Shown: positions 6,790 through 15,859, counted from the stretch's first letter. The stretch is 24,337 nucleotides of DNA from PUMD01 sp964599275 (GCA_964599275.1 CAZRFK010000025.1:1-24337), one strand, 5' to 3'. Numbers and translations are program-made. The notes: a model not told the origin generated them from the letters alone.

Positions 6790-9105
6790 ATGACCGACAT
6801 GGAAAGCAGTTCCGCGACGGGTAGCGAGGAACTGGCCAAAGAATTAGGCCTGTCAGAGGCGCTAACAATCGGTATAGGAACCATGATAGGCGCAGGTATT
6901 TTTGTTCTACCCAGCATTGCTATTGAAGCATCCGGACCAGGTGCAGTTTTCGCTTATCTAGTTGCTGGTATTATATGCATGTTAACAGCTAACAGTCTGG
7001 CAGAGGTTGCAACAGGAATGCCCAAAAGTGGTGGGGTCTATTACTACGTCTCCAGAACATTCGGAACCTTTTTTGGTACACTGGCGGGCCTATCTGTATG
7101 GCTCAGTTTGACCTTTGCGGTTGCCTTTTACCTGAAAGGGCTTGGTGAATATTTAGCCTTATTTATCCCCCTCAGTGCTACTATCTGTGCTCTTGCAGGT
7201 GGTATTTTCTTCACAGCAATTAATTACATAGGTGCAAAGGAAACTGGAAAAGCCCAAAACATAATCGTTGGAATTTTGATTCCTATTATAATGGGGTTTG
7301 GAATATGGGGCGCCTTTCACGTACAGGCAGAAAACTTACAACCGCTGATGCCTTTTGGAATCACCCCCATTATGTCCACTACAGCTTTGGTTTTCGTTTC
7401 CTTCCTGGGATTCGCGCAGATTGCATCAGTTGCGGAAGAAATTAAAAATCCTGATAGCACCTTACCTCTTTCCATTATTGGTTCAGTGGCTTTTGTTACT
7501 GCCATGTATTTGCCAGTGATATTAGTAATAGCAGGAATCATACCTTATGATCGTATACCTTTCATAACGGCACCTGTTGTTGAGGCAGCGCGCACTTTCG
7601 CCGGTTCAGGAGGAGTTGCTGCTGTCACATTTGCCGCTTTACTTGCTACAGCGTCTTCAGCAAATGCCAGTCTCATGTCCTCCTCTCGCATCAATTTCGC
7701 TATGGGAAGGGATGGCATTCTGCCTGAATGGCTAAACGAGATACACCCCAAATTCCTGACCCCGTATCGCCCCATCCTTGCAACTGGAATTCTGACACTG
7801 ATTCTCGTGATAATCGCTGACGTAGAATCACTTTCCAGCTCAGCCAGTGTGCTTATGCTGTTGAACTACGGACTGGTAAACATTGCAGTGATCTTGCTGC
7901 GGCTGTCGCCGCCAGACAATTATAACCCTGGTTTTCGCTGCATCGGCTATCCTTTAACACCGATACTGGGATGCATTGCCTCCTTCGCCCTTGTGTTTGG
8001 TGCAGAGAGATTTGCTCAGGTTTCAGCTGCTGGACTGGTGATTGCCAGTATAGCCTGGTTTTTCGTTTGGTCCCGCAGCCACTCTGACGTCAGGGGAGTA
8101 GTTATTGATTACTTGCGTAGTATCATGGTCGATACGGTGGATACCCCCGAATTTGAAACTGCTACTGGAACTGAGTTTTCTTTTGAAGATGATATCAAAC
8201 AGGGAACCTTCCGGGTTCTAACCCCCACGGCCAATCCCGAATCAGAACAATCTCTTTTGGCGTTGTCCGCCCGTCTGGTTAAAGGCCATAGTTCCAACGG
8301 AGAAATTACTGTCATGAACGTGGTGGAAATCCCTGATCAGGCCCCTCTTAACGCCATTCAACAGGATTCTGCGGTGTGGGAAGCTGTTTTGACCGCTCAA
8401 CGCCAGATCATGCAGACAGCAATTGACTATGGGGAATCAGAAAAAATAATCATCAACCCACGAGTTCTGTACTCACGCAGCAAATTTAGGACCATACTAA
8501 ATGCAGCTGGTGAAGGTGTTGATTTTCTCGTCCTCGGCTGGCATGGCTCCTTGAACAGAGGCAGCATTTATGGAAGTTTTGTTAACAATCTGGTCCGCCG
8601 CGCTCCATGCCCAGTGGGGGTGCTTAAATCTGGCTCGAAAAAAGACCTGAAATTCAACCGGATACTGGTGCCATACCGAGGCAGTGAACACGCACGTCTG
8701 GGAGTGAAGCTTGCCTGCCATCTTGCTGAACAGGAAGATAGAGTTGGCGATGCAGAAGTTACCATGTTGCATGTGGTAGAAAATGAAGCAGAGATAGAAC
8801 GAACTGAAAAAGTGCGTGGTGAAATAGAACAGCTGCTAGGCGATTCCAGCATATGGACTTTCACCACCAGAAAGGACGATAATGTCGTATCGGGTATCTC
8901 AAACGAAATTGACAATAACGATTATGATTTGATTGTGTTGGGAGCATCAAAAGAATGGCCGGTTCACAACCTGCTTTTTGGCTCCATACCAGATCAAATC
9001 GCTGGGCAGACAGACATTCCCGTTCTCATGGTTCGAGAATACCTTCAGGAGGATCTTAGAGCGCTATCAGAACAGAATAATCCTGATCAGGTCAAGTCGG
9101 GATAG
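6790..9105 (+). CDS. APC superfamily permease fused to two UspA domains
   Basis: 771 aa, ATG after AAGGAG (6776-6781). Residues about 20-435 form a 12-helix amino acid/polyamine/cation permease, opening with GIGTMIGAGIF, the substrate-backbone-binding motif of the family. Two cytoplasmic universal stress protein domains follow, about 470-600 (with LGWHGSLNRGSIYGS) and 622-755 (ILVPYRGSEHARL to LFGSIPDQIAGQTDIPVLMV). UspA domains often bind ATP or a related nucleotide. The first has a near-canonical glycine loop; the second lacks one glycine (GASKEW), so they may differ in binding. ktrB and ktrA follow on the same strand, suggesting a role in potassium or osmotic balance. The substrate is not settled: amino acid uptake is the family default, and K+ uptake by the KimA branch is an alternative. 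Confidence 0.88.
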   Translation: MTDMESSSATGSEELAKELGLSEALTIGIGTMIGAGIFVLPSIAIEASGPGAVFAYLVAGIICMLTANSLAEVATGMPKSGGVYYYVSRTFGTFFGTLAGLSVWLSLTFAVAFYLKGLGEYLALFIPLSATICALAGGIFFTAINYIGAKETGKAQNIIVGILIPIIMGFGIWGAFHVQAENLQPLMPFGITPIMSTTALVFVSFLGFAQIASVAEEIKNPDSTLPLSIIGSVAFVTAMYLPVILVIAGIIPYDRIPFITAPVVEAARTFAGSGGVAAVTFAALLATASSANASLMSSSRINFAMGRDGILPEWLNEIHPKFLTPYRPILATGILTLILVIIADVESLSSSASVLMLLNYGLVNIAVILLRLSPPDNYNPGFRCIGYPLTPILGCIASFALVFGAERFAQVSAAGLVIASIAWFFVWSRSHSDVRGVVIDYLRSIMVDTVDTPEFETATGTEFSFEDDIKQGTFRVLTPTANPESEQSLLALSARLVKGHSSNGEITVMNVVEIPDQAPLNAIQQDSAVWEAVLTAQRQIMQTAIDYGESEKIIINPRVLYSRSKFRTILNAAGEGVDFLVLGWHGSLNRGSIYGSFVNNLVRRAPCPVGVLKSGSKKDLKFNRILVPYRGSEHARLGVKLACHLAEQEDRVGDAEVTMLHVVENEAEIERTEKVRGEIEQLLGDSSIWTFTTRKDDNVVSGISNEIDNNDYDLIVLGASKEWPVHNLLFGSIPDQIAGQTDIPVLMVREYLQEDLRALSEQNNPDQVKSG

Positions 9106-9111
9106 AGTCAG

Positions 9112-9168
9112 CCGCTCGACGATGGACAGCGGTGGATGATTACGCATCAAGTTTGGGTTAACGATGCG
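9112..9168 (+). promoter_or_regulatory. Two short hairpins in the APC-UspA to ktrB gap
   Basis: CCGCT/AGCGG (9112-9116 and 9128-9132) and CGCATC/GATGCG (9143-9148 and 9163-9168) lie between the permease stop and the ktrB ribosome binding site. Neither is followed by a T run, so processing or attenuation is more likely than termination. Confidence 0.3.
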
Positions 9169-9210
9169 CAGGATCAAATGGGACCCGGCAATCTATAGGA
9201 GTGAGAAGAT

Positions 9211-10566
9211 TTGGAGATAAGTAAGAACAGCCCCAAACAGCCAATCAGACCTTACCAGGCACTCATTCTGGGCTTCCTGGCTGTTATTCTGGTGGGAACT
9301 CTGCTTCTGCTTCTGCCGATATCCACCGCCGAGGGCAATCACACCAGTCTTGTAGACGCACTTTTTACAGCAACATCTGCTGTATGCGTAACCGGTCTCA
9401 TTGTTGTCGACACAGCCTCGCACTGGTCTGATTTTGGTCATGTTGTCATCATGTGCCTTATTCAGATAGGTGGGCTCGGTATCATGACAATGTCTACAGC
9501 AATAGCACTATTGCTGGGTAGACGCATATCCTTTCGCGAACGATTGCTCATAAAAGAATCGTTGGGCACAGTCAGTCTTGAGGGTTTAGTCAGGTTGGTC
9601 AGAATTATACTCATGTTCACAATTACCTTTGTGCTGAGCGCAACTGTACTATTGACAATTAGATGGTCAGCTGAATATTCCATCGGACAGGCCGCCTGGC
9701 TGGGACTGTTTCATTCGGTATCTGCCTTTAACAATGCTGGATTTGATATTTTTGGTACCAGCCTGATGAATTATGTCAACGACCCCATTGTCAATGCTAT
9801 TTTTGTTTTTCTCATCATATCGGGAGGCCTGGGATTTACTGTTCTGGCAGAAATTTACAAACGCACCACAACCCCAAACGAGCGGGGTCGGTTCACTCTT
9901 CATACCAAAGTTGTAGCTGGTGTAACCCTCACGCTGCTACTTGTCGGCACTCTGTTTATTTTTGCTGCTGAGTTCAACAATTCAGATACCATGGGTAACC
10001 TGCAATGGTACGAGAAATTGCTGGCTTCATTTTTCACCGCGGTTACCCCGAGAACAGCCGGGTTCAACACCCTTCCCACGGGTGCACTGCGCCATTCATC
10101 ACTGTTTTTCATCGTTATGTTAATGTTCATCGGAGGCTCAGCAGGCTCAACAGCGGGTGGTGTAAAAACAACCACATTTTTCGCTCTGGTTGCAACGGTA
10201 ATTAACACCTGCCGCGGGAACTCTCGTGTCCAAGTTTTTGATCGAAGCCTTAAATGGGATACCATACGTGCCTCAATGAGCATTGTTTCTCTCGCTCTCA
10301 TATTAGTTTTTGCTGTAACATTATTGCTTTTAACTCTTGAGGGAGCACCTCTGGTTGATTGCCTGTTTGAAGCGATGTCGGCTTTCGGCACAGTTGGTTT
10401 GTCAACTGGCTTGACCCCAGATCTTTCAATTCCCGGAAGATTACTAATAACATTCACCATGTTTGTGGGAAGACTGGGTCCTCTCACGCTGGCGCTTGCC
10501 TTCGCGGGCCCGGACTATCAGGGCAACAAATACAATTACCCCAAGGAAAGCATCATGATCGGTTAA
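9211..10566 (+). CDS. ktrB: KtrB/TrkH-type potassium channel subunit
   Basis: 451 aa, TTG start 9 nt after AGGAG (9197-9201). It is the membrane subunit of a Ktr/Trk K+ uptake system. Four pore loops with their selectivity-filter glycines can be seen in order: SAVCVTGLIV, SAFNNAGFDIFG, TPRTAGFNTLPT and SAFGTVGLSTGL. The GGSAGSTAGGVKT segment is the glycine-rich intramembrane gate loop of this family. The length suits KtrB (about 450 aa), shorter than proteobacterial TrkH (about 480). ktrA starts 21 bp downstream. KtrB normally works as a dimer on a cytosolic KtrA ring and often uses Na+ for coupling. Confidence 0.95.
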   Translation: MEISKNSPKQPIRPYQALILGFLAVILVGTLLLLLPISTAEGNHTSLVDALFTATSAVCVTGLIVVDTASHWSDFGHVVIMCLIQIGGLGIMTMSTAIALLLGRRISFRERLLIKESLGTVSLEGLVRLVRIILMFTITFVLSATVLLTIRWSAEYSIGQAAWLGLFHSVSAFNNAGFDIFGTSLMNYVNDPIVNAIFVFLIISGGLGFTVLAEIYKRTTTPNERGRFTLHTKVVAGVTLTLLLVGTLFIFAAEFNNSDTMGNLQWYEKLLASFFTAVTPRTAGFNTLPTGALRHSSLFFIVMLMFIGGSAGSTAGGVKTTTFFALVATVINTCRGNSRVQVFDRSLKWDTIRASMSIVSLALILVFAVTLLLLTLEGAPLVDCLFEAMSAFGTVGLSTGLTPDLSIPGRLLITFTMFVGRLGPLTLALAFAGPDYQGNKYNYPKESIMIG

Positions 10567-10587
10567 TGACACAGGAGGGACTAAGGG

Positions 10588-11247
10588 ATGAGCAATGACA
10601 GCAGAGAATTTGTAATAGTTGGACTTGGTCGTTTTGGTTTCCACTTAGCCAAAACCTTATTTGAGATGGGCTATAACGTATTTGGAATTGATAGTGATGA
10701 AAATAAAGTGCAGAAAAGCCGCGATATCTGCACACATGTTGTTCAGGCTGATGCTACAGACGAGGAGACACTTCGCTCGCTGGGGGTAAGCAACTTTGAT
10801 GTAGGAATTGTCAGCATAGGTCATGATCTAGAATCGAGCGTACTGGTAGCACTGATACTAAAAGAAATTGGAATTTCCGAAGTCATTGCGAAGGCTTCCT
10901 CCGAAATACATGGAAAAGTTCTGGAGCGGCTTGGTGTAGACCGCATGATTTTCCCCGAAAGAGATATGGGTATCCGGCTGGCCAACCATCTGGCTATTAG
11001 AAATATAGTAGATTACCTCGAAATCACACCAAATGTTAGCATCGTAGAGATCTCTGTTTCTCCGGAAATGGAGGGTAAGAGTTTGAAAACCCTCAACTTG
11101 AGAGCCAAGCACGGGATAAATGTTCTGGCAATTCGAAGAGGATCTGAAGTCATTGTTTCTCCTGATGCTGACATTCCCCTCGAAAGCGAAGATGTCCTGA
11201 TTGCTATCGGAAGCAACGAAGATGTCAGGGGGTGGCAGATGAAGTAG
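10588..11247 (+). CDS. ktrA: KtrA/TrkA-type regulatory subunit of potassium uptake
   Basis: 219 aa, ATG after AGGAGGG. The N-terminal RCK domain (about 7-125) has the dinucleotide/ATP-binding loop IVGLGRFG (residues 10-17) and acidic residues D35 and D37 after the second strand. A TrkA-C domain fills about 140-217. The length matches KtrA with one RCK_N and one RCK_C, not the tandem TrkA of Proteobacteria. KtrA forms a cytosolic octameric ring under KtrB, opened by ATP and, in many Firmicutes, closed by c-di-AMP bound to the RCK_C domain. It is the second gene of the ktrB-ktrA pair. Confidence 0.95.
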   Translation: MSNDSREFVIVGLGRFGFHLAKTLFEMGYNVFGIDSDENKVQKSRDICTHVVQADATDEETLRSLGVSNFDVGIVSIGHDLESSVLVALILKEIGISEVIAKASSEIHGKVLERLGVDRMIFPERDMGIRLANHLAIRNIVDYLEITPNVSIVEISVSPEMEGKSLKTLNLRAKHGINVLAIRRGSEVIVSPDADIPLESEDVLIAIGSNEDVRGWQMK

Positions 11248-11776
11248 TTGAGCATGGAACCTGTGTTAAATCCAGATCATCATAAGTATTTCTGTGGTAA
11301 AACAATATTGAAGTGGGGGCCGATTTTCTTGTGGGTAAATCGTAATCTGAGAGTTTTAAGACCTCCCTTCAAAGGTCGCCAGCAACAAACAGATGTTTGC
11401 GGTTTAACCACAAATCCGAAAACCCTTACCAACCAGCGCACGATTACAGTTGATACACAATCGCTGATCTCTGCTCAATCTGATAACAGCAACCATATAA
11501 CATCAAGAACCGTGGTTCCTCTTCCCTGATTGGAACGACCTATTATAAACACGACTTAACTGTCCACCCAACAACAAAGTGATGTGTTACACCTTCAGTT
11601 CAATGTGGCCCTGTTTATTCTAATGCCTAGAATTAACCTGCAAGCTTTGTTAGGATAATCAACGAGTCTATGTGGTTGTCATTGATGTATTAATAACCCT
11701 TTACTAACTAGAAATGTACTGCACTATAGAAGGTTTGATTCTGCAATGTATTCTGTGAACTCAGGGGAGGGACTAA
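11248..11776. other. Non-coding stretch between ktrA and the DASS transporter gene
   Basis: A 93-codon open frame (11248-11529) begins at the base after the ktrA stop, but has no ribosome binding site and a composition unlike the neighbouring genes, so I do not call it. A weak hairpin, GACCT/AGGTC (11360-11377), has no T run. A TATAGA box lies near 11733 with only a poor -35. Nothing else is recognised. Confidence 0.4.
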
Positions 11777-13177
11777 ATGATCGGGGATGAACGAAAGAAT
11801 TTACTCATAATAATATTTACGTTGTTGGGGGCTTATCTTCTAACTCTGCTGCCTCTACCAGATGCGTTTTCATCCGATGCAGTAACAATGATGGCCATAG
11901 CTCTAGTCGGAGCAGTATTTTGGATCACCGAGTGCATCCCCATTTCATTAACCGCACTTGTGGTGATACTGCTGCAAGCCGTCACCGGTATAATCCATAT
12001 ATCAGACGGCCTGGGTTACATCGCAACTCCAGTAAACAGCATCATTTTTGCCGGATTTATTATGGCTGCTGCCCTTTCTAAATATGATCTGGATAGAAGA
12101 ATTGGGCTGATGATCGTGGGGGCAATGGGAGAAAAAGCGGATAGACTGCTTCTGGGGATTATGGTGGCAACCGGTTTTCTTTCGATGTGGATATCAAACT
12201 CTGCAGCGACCGCCATAATGCTACCTATCGCAATAGGTATCATGAAAATGGATGAATCTATCGCCCCCGGCGCCAGCAACCTGGGCCGGGCCATGACCAT
12301 AGGTATTGCCTATGCCGCCAACATAGGAGGAATGGGGACTCCAGCAGGAACCCCCGCATCCTCACTGACCATAGCATTCATAAATGATCTTCTGGGGGTT
12401 GAACTTGGTTTTTTGGATTGGTTTATAAGAGCTGCTCCAGTAGTTGTACTTTTGATACCTCTGGCCTGGAAAGTACTGCTGGTAGTATATCCACCGGAGA
12501 AGCAGAACATCGAGGGCGGCGCAGAAGCTGTACAGGAAGAACTCGCTCACATGGGACCCTTAACACCAAAACAGAAACATGTATACATACTGTTTGCCAT
12601 GGCACTAATTTTATGGACTGCCGATTCATTTTTAGAACTGATGCCCGGATGGCTCTTTATCGCATCGGTACTGATATCTCTGCTGTTTTTGTCCCCCGTA
12701 GTAGGTGTGGTTAAATGGAAGGAGGCCTCTCCTCAGATTGGCTGGGGCATATTCATTCTTGTTGGAGGAGGACTGGCTTTGGGTTCCGGACTGGTGGAAA
12801 CCGGAGTGGTAGAAGTAATAGCTGAGCACCTGTACCATGTGCTCAGCGGTGCAGGAGTACTGTTTTCCATTACACTCTTAGCCTTTGTCACTGCAATGAG
12901 CATTACCTTCTTCTCCAGTTTGACTGCGACATCAACTACATTTGTTCCAATAGCCGTGGGATTGGGACAGCAACTGGGAATGAATCCCATACTGATGGGG
13001 ATTGTCGCCGGACTGTCTTCCTGCATGGCATTTCTTCTACCGGCTAACACCCCACCCAATGCCATCACCTACGCCTCAGGCTATTTTAAAAGCTATGAGA
13101 TGACCAAGGTCGGGCTTGTCTTGACCGTAGCGTCAGTGCTGGTTCTATCTATTTTTGCTAATATTATGTGGTTTTAA
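11777..13177 (+). CDS. DASS (SLC13) family anion:sodium symporter
   Basis: 466 aa, ATG after GGGGAGGG. It is a membrane protein with two inverted repeats, each with a hairpin-loop substrate motif. WITECIPISLTALV near residue 50 is characteristic of divalent anion:Na+ symporters (di- or tricarboxylates, sulfate). The first signature is S140-N141-S142 (SNSAATAIMLP). The second, normally SNT, reads S381-L382-T383 (SSLTATSTTFVP), losing the asparagine that helps bind Na+ and carboxylate in structures such as VcINDY. That suggests altered ion or substrate binding. The nearest downstream gene, a lipoprotein, starts 34 bp later and may be co-transcribed. Confidence 0.88.
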   Translation: MIGDERKNLLIIIFTLLGAYLLTLLPLPDAFSSDAVTMMAIALVGAVFWITECIPISLTALVVILLQAVTGIIHISDGLGYIATPVNSIIFAGFIMAAALSKYDLDRRIGLMIVGAMGEKADRLLLGIMVATGFLSMWISNSAATAIMLPIAIGIMKMDESIAPGASNLGRAMTIGIAYAANIGGMGTPAGTPASSLTIAFINDLLGVELGFLDWFIRAAPVVVLLIPLAWKVLLVVYPPEKQNIEGGAEAVQEELAHMGPLTPKQKHVYILFAMALILWTADSFLELMPGWLFIASVLISLLFLSPVVGVVKWKEASPQIGWGIFILVGGGLALGSGLVETGVVEVIAEHLYHVLSGAGVLFSITLLAFVTAMSITFFSSLTATSTTFVPIAVGLGQQLGMNPILMGIVAGLSSCMAFLLPANTPPNAITYASGYFKSYEMTKVGLVLTVASVLVLSIFANIMWF

Positions 13178-13211
13178 AATGTCACAGACGAAAGGAGGTA
13201 ACCACATCATC

Positions 13212-14351
13212 ATGCGAATCAACTCCAATCATACCGTCAGGTTTCTTTTTATATGCCTTCTGATAGGGTTTACCCTGGTCGCAGCTGCAGCATGCGGCGA
13301 TTCGCAGGTAGAACAAGAACCCACAGAACCGACAACACCAGACGAATCGGAAACAGAAGAACCGGAAGAAGAAGATATATCCCCAGAACAACAAAGGATC
13401 GAGGAAATGTCAGAGCGTTTTTCTGATCCCCAGCTGCCGGGCGCCTTTTCAGTATTCATAGCCAACAATCCCGGTGCCCGCCCGCAGGATGGATTGCAGT
13501 ATGCAGATGTTGTATGGGAATTTGAACTCGAGGGCGGAATCACTCGCTATCTTGCAATATTTTATTCCCTGCCGGCTGAAAAAATAGGCCCAATTCGCAG
13601 CGCCCGCCTGTACATGGTGGAAGCTGCCCGGGGTTATGATATCCCATTGTTTCACGCCGGAGGTAATCTCGATGCCCTTGATGCCCTCGATAGTTTGGGC
13701 GTCAAGAGCATGTGTGACATCTACAGCGCCGGAGGATTTGCCTGGCGCTCAGATGAGCGATCAGCTCCTGAGAATCTTTACATCGGAACTGAACAGCTGC
13801 AACAGGCAGCAGAATATCGTGGTTTCGCCAACACTCCCCCTAACAGCGGCTTTCCTGCCGACTGGGCTGAGGAGGTAGAAGAGACTTATCCCCTGCCTCA
13901 CGAAGAAGGCATCTGGGAAAAAAGCAAAGATGTAAACAGCTTCACCCTGACCTACGCAAATTATGATAATTACCACTACAGTACCAGTTATCATTATAAG
14001 GAGAACACTTATCAGAAATATATTAACGAAGGACCTCTCAGGACCGCTGATGACGCAGATGTGATTGCCGATAACATTTTAGTGGTCGAGGCCCCGGGAG
14101 AGATGACCAAACCACCTGGAGAGTGGGACTGGCAGCTGGACGTGGATATCACCGGCAGCGGTAAAGCATGGATCTTTTCCGGAGGGCGAATGCTGCAGGG
14201 ACAGTGGAGCAAGGAGGCACCAGAAGAACAGATCGTATTTACGACAAACGATGCTGAAAAAACAATCCAGATTCCTCCCGGAGTAACCTGGATAAATCAT
14301 ATTACCAGCAGAGAGCAGCTGAGCATCGCTGACGAAAGTGAAGGTGAATAA
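13212..14351 (+). CDS. DUF3048 (YerB-like) lipoprotein
   Basis: 379 aa from ATG, 13 nt after GGAGG (13194-13198). The longer open frame only adds residues overlapping the preceding gene. A lipoprotein signal occupies residues 1-27, with lipobox AAAC at C28. It is followed by an acidic, Thr/Pro/Glu-rich linker (about 31-60) and a DUF3048 domain from about residue 75, with NNPGARPQDGLQYADVVWEF and EGGITRYLAIFYS, then GPIRSARLYM. It would be anchored outside the membrane. YerB-type proteins are widespread in Firmicutes and their function is unsettled. A strong terminator follows. Confidence 0.9.
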   Translation: MRINSNHTVRFLFICLLIGFTLVAAAACGDSQVEQEPTEPTTPDESETEEPEEEDISPEQQRIEEMSERFSDPQLPGAFSVFIANNPGARPQDGLQYADVVWEFELEGGITRYLAIFYSLPAEKIGPIRSARLYMVEAARGYDIPLFHAGGNLDALDALDSLGVKSMCDIYSAGGFAWRSDERSAPENLYIGTEQLQQAAEYRGFANTPPNSGFPADWAEEVEETYPLPHEEGIWEKSKDVNSFTLTYANYDNYHYSTSYHYKENTYQKYINEGPLRTADDADVIADNILVVEAPGEMTKPPGEWDWQLDVDITGSGKAWIFSGGRMLQGQWSKEAPEEQIVFTTNDAEKTIQIPPGVTWINHITSREQLSIADESEGE

Positions 14352-14360
14352 CTTTTGAGA

Positions 14361-14396
14361 TGCGCCGGTGTTTCACCAAACCCCGGCGCATTTTTT
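14361..14396 (+). terminator. Rho-independent terminator after the DUF3048 gene
   Basis: TGCGCCGG (14361-14368) and CCGGCGCA (14383-14390) form an 8-bp GC-rich stem around a 14-nt loop, followed directly by six Ts. It ends the DASS-DUF3048 transcript ahead of the convergent macro-domain gene. Confidence 0.9.
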
Positions 14397-14409
14397 GGTA
14401 TAACCCGCT

Positions 14410-14942
14410 TTATCTCGCTAATTCCTCCATGACCTCAATATGAAGATTTAAAGTCTCCTTATCATACAGCACCATCCTGATTTTATCGACAGATGATAAG
14501 GATAAACATTCTTCAGACAGAGTCTTCAGAGCTGTTTGCGCGGCCTTTTCAACCGGGAAACCGAATGCTCCAGTTGATATCGCAGGAAAAGCTATTGAAT
14601 GCAAACCCTCTTTTTCTGCCAGCTGCAGGACATTGATGTAACAATCAGCCAGCTCTTCCTCTGGGTTATCAGAGCGCGAGTAGACTGGCCGAGAACATGA
14701 ATAACATAATCATTTTGCAGCTCGAATCCTGGGGTGATAACCGCTTCTGCGGTGCTGATGGGAGCAAGAGGACGACATGCCTCTTTCAGCTTCTCTCCGG
14801 CCGTTCGGTGAATTGCTCCGGCAACTCCTCCTCCGGGAAGAAGCTCTGCGTTGGCGGCATTCACCACTGCATCAAAACCTTTCTGACAGGTGATGTCTCC
14901 CTGTGTACACTCCAGATCTGTCCCGTTAATATGAAGTTTCAT
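14410..14942 (-). pseudogene. Macro-domain ADP-ribose hydrolase gene with a one-base frameshift
   Basis: Two overlapping frames together make one macro-domain protein of about 177 aa. The first (from ATG 14942, after AGGAGGG) carries GDIT, AVVNAANAELLPGGG and GVAGAIHRTAG; the second carries HSIAFPAISTGAFGFP, the typical C-terminal half. The break is at 14687-14690: after IHVLG the frame shifts, and adding one C to the GGCC run restores a continuous family-like reading (GPVYSRSDNPEEELADCY). Intact relatives (YmdB/TARG-like) remove ADP-ribose or O-acetyl-ADP-ribose groups. The gene lies 26 bp after the beta-lactamase-fold gene and is probably in its operon. A sequencing error is as likely as true decay, because no other lesion is seen. 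Confidence 0.85.
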
Positions 14943-14968
14943 GCATTATCCCTCCTGTAGTTGATACA

Positions 14969-15766
14969 TCATTCCTGCTGTTTGCCCCAATATTCAAACA
15001 CACAGTTGTTCACCCTGGATAACATACGCAATCCGCGCTCATGGTCAAACACATTTGTACTGAATATCGATATAACATAGTCACCATTATCAGTAAATAC
15101 GATCCCGGCATCATGAACGCTCATCTTTTCAAAACCAGTCTTGTGTGCTACCTCAACGTGATCGGGCAACTCCTTATAAATAAGTTGGCCCAGACGCTGT
15201 TTTTTAAGCATCTGCAGCATCTGTCCACAATATTTTTCAGAACACAGTTCACCGCGGTACACCGCCGCCAGGAAACGTCCCATATCACTTGGGGTGGTCA
15301 GATTATCCTGCGCGGTATCCCTGATTACCTTCTCAGAAAAAGGCCGACGAAGGACTGTATCGCGCAGCCGCCAGTGCTGCAGCAGATCATCCAGGTTCTT
15401 TTTATCCAGCCTATCCAAAAGGCAATTCGCCGCCAGATCATCATCCGACACACTCATCAAAAAACCCAGGTTGTAAACAGATAGATGCAGGGGAGGACGC
15501 AGAGCACTCAACGGTCCTCGCGCCGCTATATCCCACCTGTTTTCATCTACCTCTATCTCCAGCTCCATTGATAAAAGCCCCTCATCGGCATGCTTGAAAA
15601 CTGCGGCCAGAATTACAGGTTTGACCACTCCAGCGGAGGAAAACTGTCGGTCGCCGTCCATCTGCAGTATCTCACCAGTATTGAGGTTCTCAAGATAAAC
15701 CCCAAACTCAGCTCCATCTTCCCAGAACATAACTTCTAGCCGTTCAGAAATCTCAGTAATGCTCAC
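14969..15766 (-). CDS. Class A beta-lactamase-fold protein lacking the nucleophilic serine
   Basis: 265 aa from GTG, 8 nt after GGAGGG; the open frame runs 17 codons further up without a ribosome binding site. It matches the beta-lactamase 2 / serine hydrolase group (PF13354-like). FSSAGVVKPVIL holds the SxxK position as G46-V-V-K49, S107-D-D109 stands for SDN, DNLTTPSDM lies near 154-162, and K209-T-G211 is intact. The distances between these motifs (61 and 163) match class A enzymes (60 and 164), so the alignment is firm. The codon at 15629-15631 is GGA, so the acylating serine is absent. Glu166 has no obvious counterpart. There is no signal peptide. It is probably a non-hydrolysing binding protein; its operon partner is the macro-domain gene. 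Confidence 0.85.
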   Translation of the reverse strand: MSITEISERLEVMFWEDGAEFGVYLENLNTGEILQMDGDRQFSSAGVVKPVILAAVFKHADEGLLSMELEIEVDENRWDIAARGPLSALRPPLHLSVYNLGFLMSVSDDDLAANCLLDRLDKKNLDDLLQHWRLRDTVLRRPFSEKVIRDTAQDNLTTPSDMGRFLAAVYRGELCSEKYCGQMLQMLKKQRLGQLIYKELPDHVEVAHKTGFEKMSVHDAGIVFTDNGDYVISIFSTNVFDHERGLRMLSRVNNCVFEYWGKQQE

Positions 15767-15831
15767 AAAAACCACCCTCCATACTGTAGGGTTCGAAATA
15801 TATAACTGAAGCCTCACCTTTGAGTGTGGCG

Positions 15832-15859
15832 AATATTGACCTCAGCTGCAAGCTGTCAA
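15832..15859 (-). promoter_or_regulatory. Promoter of the beta-lactamase-fold gene
   Basis: On the minus strand, a perfect -35 TTGACA (15859-15854) is followed 16 bp later by AATATT (15837-15832), a 4/6 match to the -10 consensus. It lies 66 bp before the start. Confidence 0.5.

Noticed and set aside
9900..10487. 195-codon open frame on the minus strand
   Set aside because: Lies wholly inside ktrB, whose pore-loop motifs are unmistakable; it is an antisense shadow.
11248..11529. 93-codon open frame directly after ktrA
   Set aside because: No ribosome binding site, TTG start abutting the ktrA stop, and a composition (polar, no domain-like pattern) unlike the neighbouring genes.
15041..15484. 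147-codon open frame on the plus strand
   Set aside because: Antisense to the beta-lactamase-fold gene, with no ribosome binding site and no recognisable motif.
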